Shown: positions 62,489-64,000 of the stretch, piece by piece | Layout of the letters: each line of letters opens with the position of its first letter | Numbering within the stretch: the first letter of the stretch is position 1 | NCBI RefSeq assembly: GCF_004341845.1 | Contig: NZ_SLVB01000005.1 | Span: 496,001-560,000 of the forward strand | DNA from: Novosphingobium sp. PhB165 | Lineage (GTDB): Bacteria > Pseudomonadota > Alphaproteobacteria > Sphingomonadales > Sphingomonadaceae | Length of the DNA stretch: 64,000 nt | Reading direction: 5' to 3' | Program-made: the position numbers and the translations under genes | Notes under the pieces: model-generated | Databases searched by the model: none | What the model saw: only the letters and a program-made list of their open reading frames with translations | Told to the model about the DNA's origin: nothing

Positions 62489-63871
62489 ATGGTGGGTATG
62501 AGTATACTGTTTAAGAATATTTCCCTCCGAAATTGGCGTCAATTTGAGCATGTTTCCATCGATGTCCACCCAAAGCTTACAATCATAACAGGGTCTAATG
62601 GTGCTGGTAAGAGTAGTATCTTAAATATGTTTTCAAAACATTTTGGATACTCTAGGCCATTTCTCTCTACTCCAAGAAAAACTAAATCCGGTATATCATA
62701 CGATTTAGGTTACAACTACTCTGATCCACCATTCTATTTGGATGATGGTGAGTTTGACCGTGGCGGCGGCGATGAGTTTGATGAATACCTGCCCAAATTC
62801 GTTCGTTCCGGTGATCCATTATCATTTGCGGCCCATATTGCGGCGCCAACGAACGGTCAATTTGTTGAAATCGGTAAGATAAACTACAATAATGGTGTTA
62901 GTGGTTCTTTGGGGTTTCACGAACAGCAGGTTAACCAATTTGATATTGCGATTAATAATCAACAAAATGTTCTAGGCGTCCCTATTACTTCTCACAGGGT
63001 GGTTTCGCATTACCAGCCTGTGCAGGCTTTGTCATTCCAATCGGCTGGATTATCCAATGCGTATAATCAATATGTAGGAGAGATATATAATCGATTAAAC
63101 GGAGGGCACACCCAATATACACCGTTTTATAGAATGAAAGAAACGCTCATTGCCATGGCGGCCTTTGGGGAGGGTAATAGCCATTTAGAGCCGAATCCTG
63201 CGCTTCTAACTGCATTTGAGGGGTTCAATAGTATCCTTCGGAAGGTTCTTCCGAAGGAAATTGGCTTTCAGAAAATGTCGGTTCGACCGCCTGATGTGGT
63301 AATTAAGAGTAGGACTGGTGAATTTATTCTTGATTCATCGTCGGGTGGTGTTTCAGCAATCATTGAAATTGCTTGGCAAATATATTTGTTCTCACTGTCA
63401 AACGAGACATTTGTTATTACCATCGATGAACCTGAAAATCATCTTCACCCGTCAATGCAGCGCAGTCTTTTGGCGAATTTGATTTCGGCATTTCCTAAAG
63501 CGCAATTTATTGTTGCTACTCATAGCCCATTTATTGTGTCTGCGGTTGAAGACTCTAATGTCTATGCCCTCAAATACACTGATCCGGCGACGGAGAATGG
63601 GTTCCCATCGAGTACAGTTCGTCGCGTTCGGTCAATTGCTCTGGATCAGAGCCGTAAGGCAGGAACAGCGAGTGAAATTCTCGATGAGGTCCTTGGCGTA
63701 AATGCGGGTATTCCGCCTTGGGCGCAGGGGCGTTTTGAAGATATCGTAAAGCGCTATGAAGCTGAGAGCGTGAGCAGAGAGACGTTATCGCGGTTGAGGG
63801 CTGATCTCAATTCTGCTGGGTTTTCTGAATTTTATCCAGAGGCGCTGTCTCGGTTGGTTGGTGATCAATGA
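62489..63871 (+). CDS. AAA/ABC-type ATPase, Septu PtuA-like
   Basis: About 460 residues; GTG at 62486 and ATG at 62498 are alternative starts, none with a strong ribosome site. Walker A (TGSNGAGKSS, about 34-43), an ABC-like signature (SSSGGVSAI), Walker B with the acidic tail (FVITIDEPENHLHPSMQ) and the H-switch (FIVATHSPFIVSA) are all present, with a long insertion between Walker A and the signature. This is the arrangement of the AAA_15/OLD-like ATPases of defence systems. The gene is clearly AT-rich against the chromosome and overlaps the following gene by 4 bp (ATGA). The ATPase plus an HNH partner corresponds to Septu (PtuA/PtuB); the ATPase alone does not decide it. Confidence 0.8.
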   Translation: MVGMSILFKNISLRNWRQFEHVSIDVHPKLTIITGSNGAGKSSILNMFSKHFGYSRPFLSTPRKTKSGISYDLGYNYSDPPFYLDDGEFDRGGGDEFDEYLPKFVRSGDPLSFAAHIAAPTNGQFVEIGKINYNNGVSGSLGFHEQQVNQFDIAINNQQNVLGVPITSHRVVSHYQPVQALSFQSAGLSNAYNQYVGEIYNRLNGGHTQYTPFYRMKETLIAMAAFGEGNSHLEPNPALLTAFEGFNSILRKVLPKEIGFQKMSVRPPDVVIKSRTGEFILDSSSGGVSAIIEIAWQIYLFSLSNETFVITIDEPENHLHPSMQRSLLANLISAFPKAQFIVATHSPFIVSAVEDSNVYALKYTDPATENGFPSSTVRRVRSIALDQSRKAGTASEILDEVLGVNAGIPPWAQGRFEDIVKRYEAESVSRETLSRLRADLNSAGFSEFYPEALSRLVGDQ

Positions 63872-64000
63872 TCAAGCTGGAAAAGGTGGATGAGCCGGCA
63901 GTGCTCAAAGAAAATGCTCAAAATTGGCTCGATGTGATTAAAGATAAAATTTCTTCGGGTGAGATACCAACTGATGGCGATAAATCAAAATATCGTCACG
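63868..64000 (+). CDS. HNH endonuclease-like partner (PtuB-like), cut by the window end
   Basis: The ATG overlaps the ATPase stop. The 44 visible residues begin MIKLEKVDEPAVLKENAQNW and end in KSKYRH, which matches the N-terminal pattern of the TIGR02646/PtuB type HNH proteins (M-I-K-E-x-P-x-V-L ... K-Y-R/K-H-P). The Cys/His HNH core lies beyond the window, so the nuclease assignment is from the N-terminus and the gene order only. Confidence 0.6.
   Translation, partial: MIKLEKVDEPAVLKENAQNWLDVIKDKISSGEIPTDGDKSKYRH

Overview
The window is GC-rich chromosomal DNA from an alphaproteobacterium, most likely a sphingomonad (Novosphingobium/Sphingobium-like). The signs are many TonB/amidohydrolase/FMN-family genes typical of that group, a roughly 180-kDa NAD-glutamate dehydrogenase, an alphaproteobacterial serC leader, and dozens of short dispersed repeats with the core CCTGAGCTTGTCGAAGG. 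The assignment rests on gene content and style only; there is no rRNA in the window.

Left part (1-11.8 kb, minus strand): five tightly overlapping genes read CHAT protease-like TPR protein, CHASE2 adenylate cyclase, a small FecR-like exported protein, a TpsB outer-membrane transporter, and a giant TpsA exoprotein that runs off the left edge. This looks like one unit coupling secretion of a surface beta-helix protein to envelope sensing and cAMP. At 12-22.7 kb sits a catabolic/uptake block: a PD40-amidohydrolase joined to a PaiB-like FMN protein, a divergent MocR regulator, a Tat-exported YtcJ-like amidohydrolase, a TonB-dependent receptor and an alpha/beta hydrolase. Three promoters here carry the same pair of direct TTGGAC repeats spaced 23-24 bp, a likely MocR operator, and the receptor also has a Fur-type palindrome.

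Middle (22.8-44 kb): two FAD oxidoreductases, exported MsrA, an HscC-type Hsp70 with a membrane J-like partner, a LacI regulator facing a fructokinase, NAD-glutamate dehydrogenase, an AbrB-family membrane protein, and a tyrosine-degradation set (Lrp regulator, phhA, hpd, a VOC protein, maiA) without homogentisate dioxygenase or fumarylacetoacetase.

Right part (44-61.8 kb): serine biosynthesis (serC-serA with an SD-sequestering leader and a strong terminator), a GIY-YIG gene between repeat pairs, an EF-hand protein, hisZ, purA with a coupled L,D-transpeptidase, a GAF-GGDEF protein, a LysR/DoxX/extradiol dioxygenase set, an RsmB-type methyltransferase, a second MsrA, an exported methyltransferase, N-carbamoylputrescine amidase, folK and tRNA-Lys(UUU).

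Right edge (61.9-64 kb): directly behind tRNA-Lys the DNA turns AT-rich and holds a broken HEAGH-motif gene and then an AAA ATPase that overlaps the start of an HNH-type partner cut by the window end. This resembles a Septu (PtuAB)-like defence module at a tRNA-linked island.
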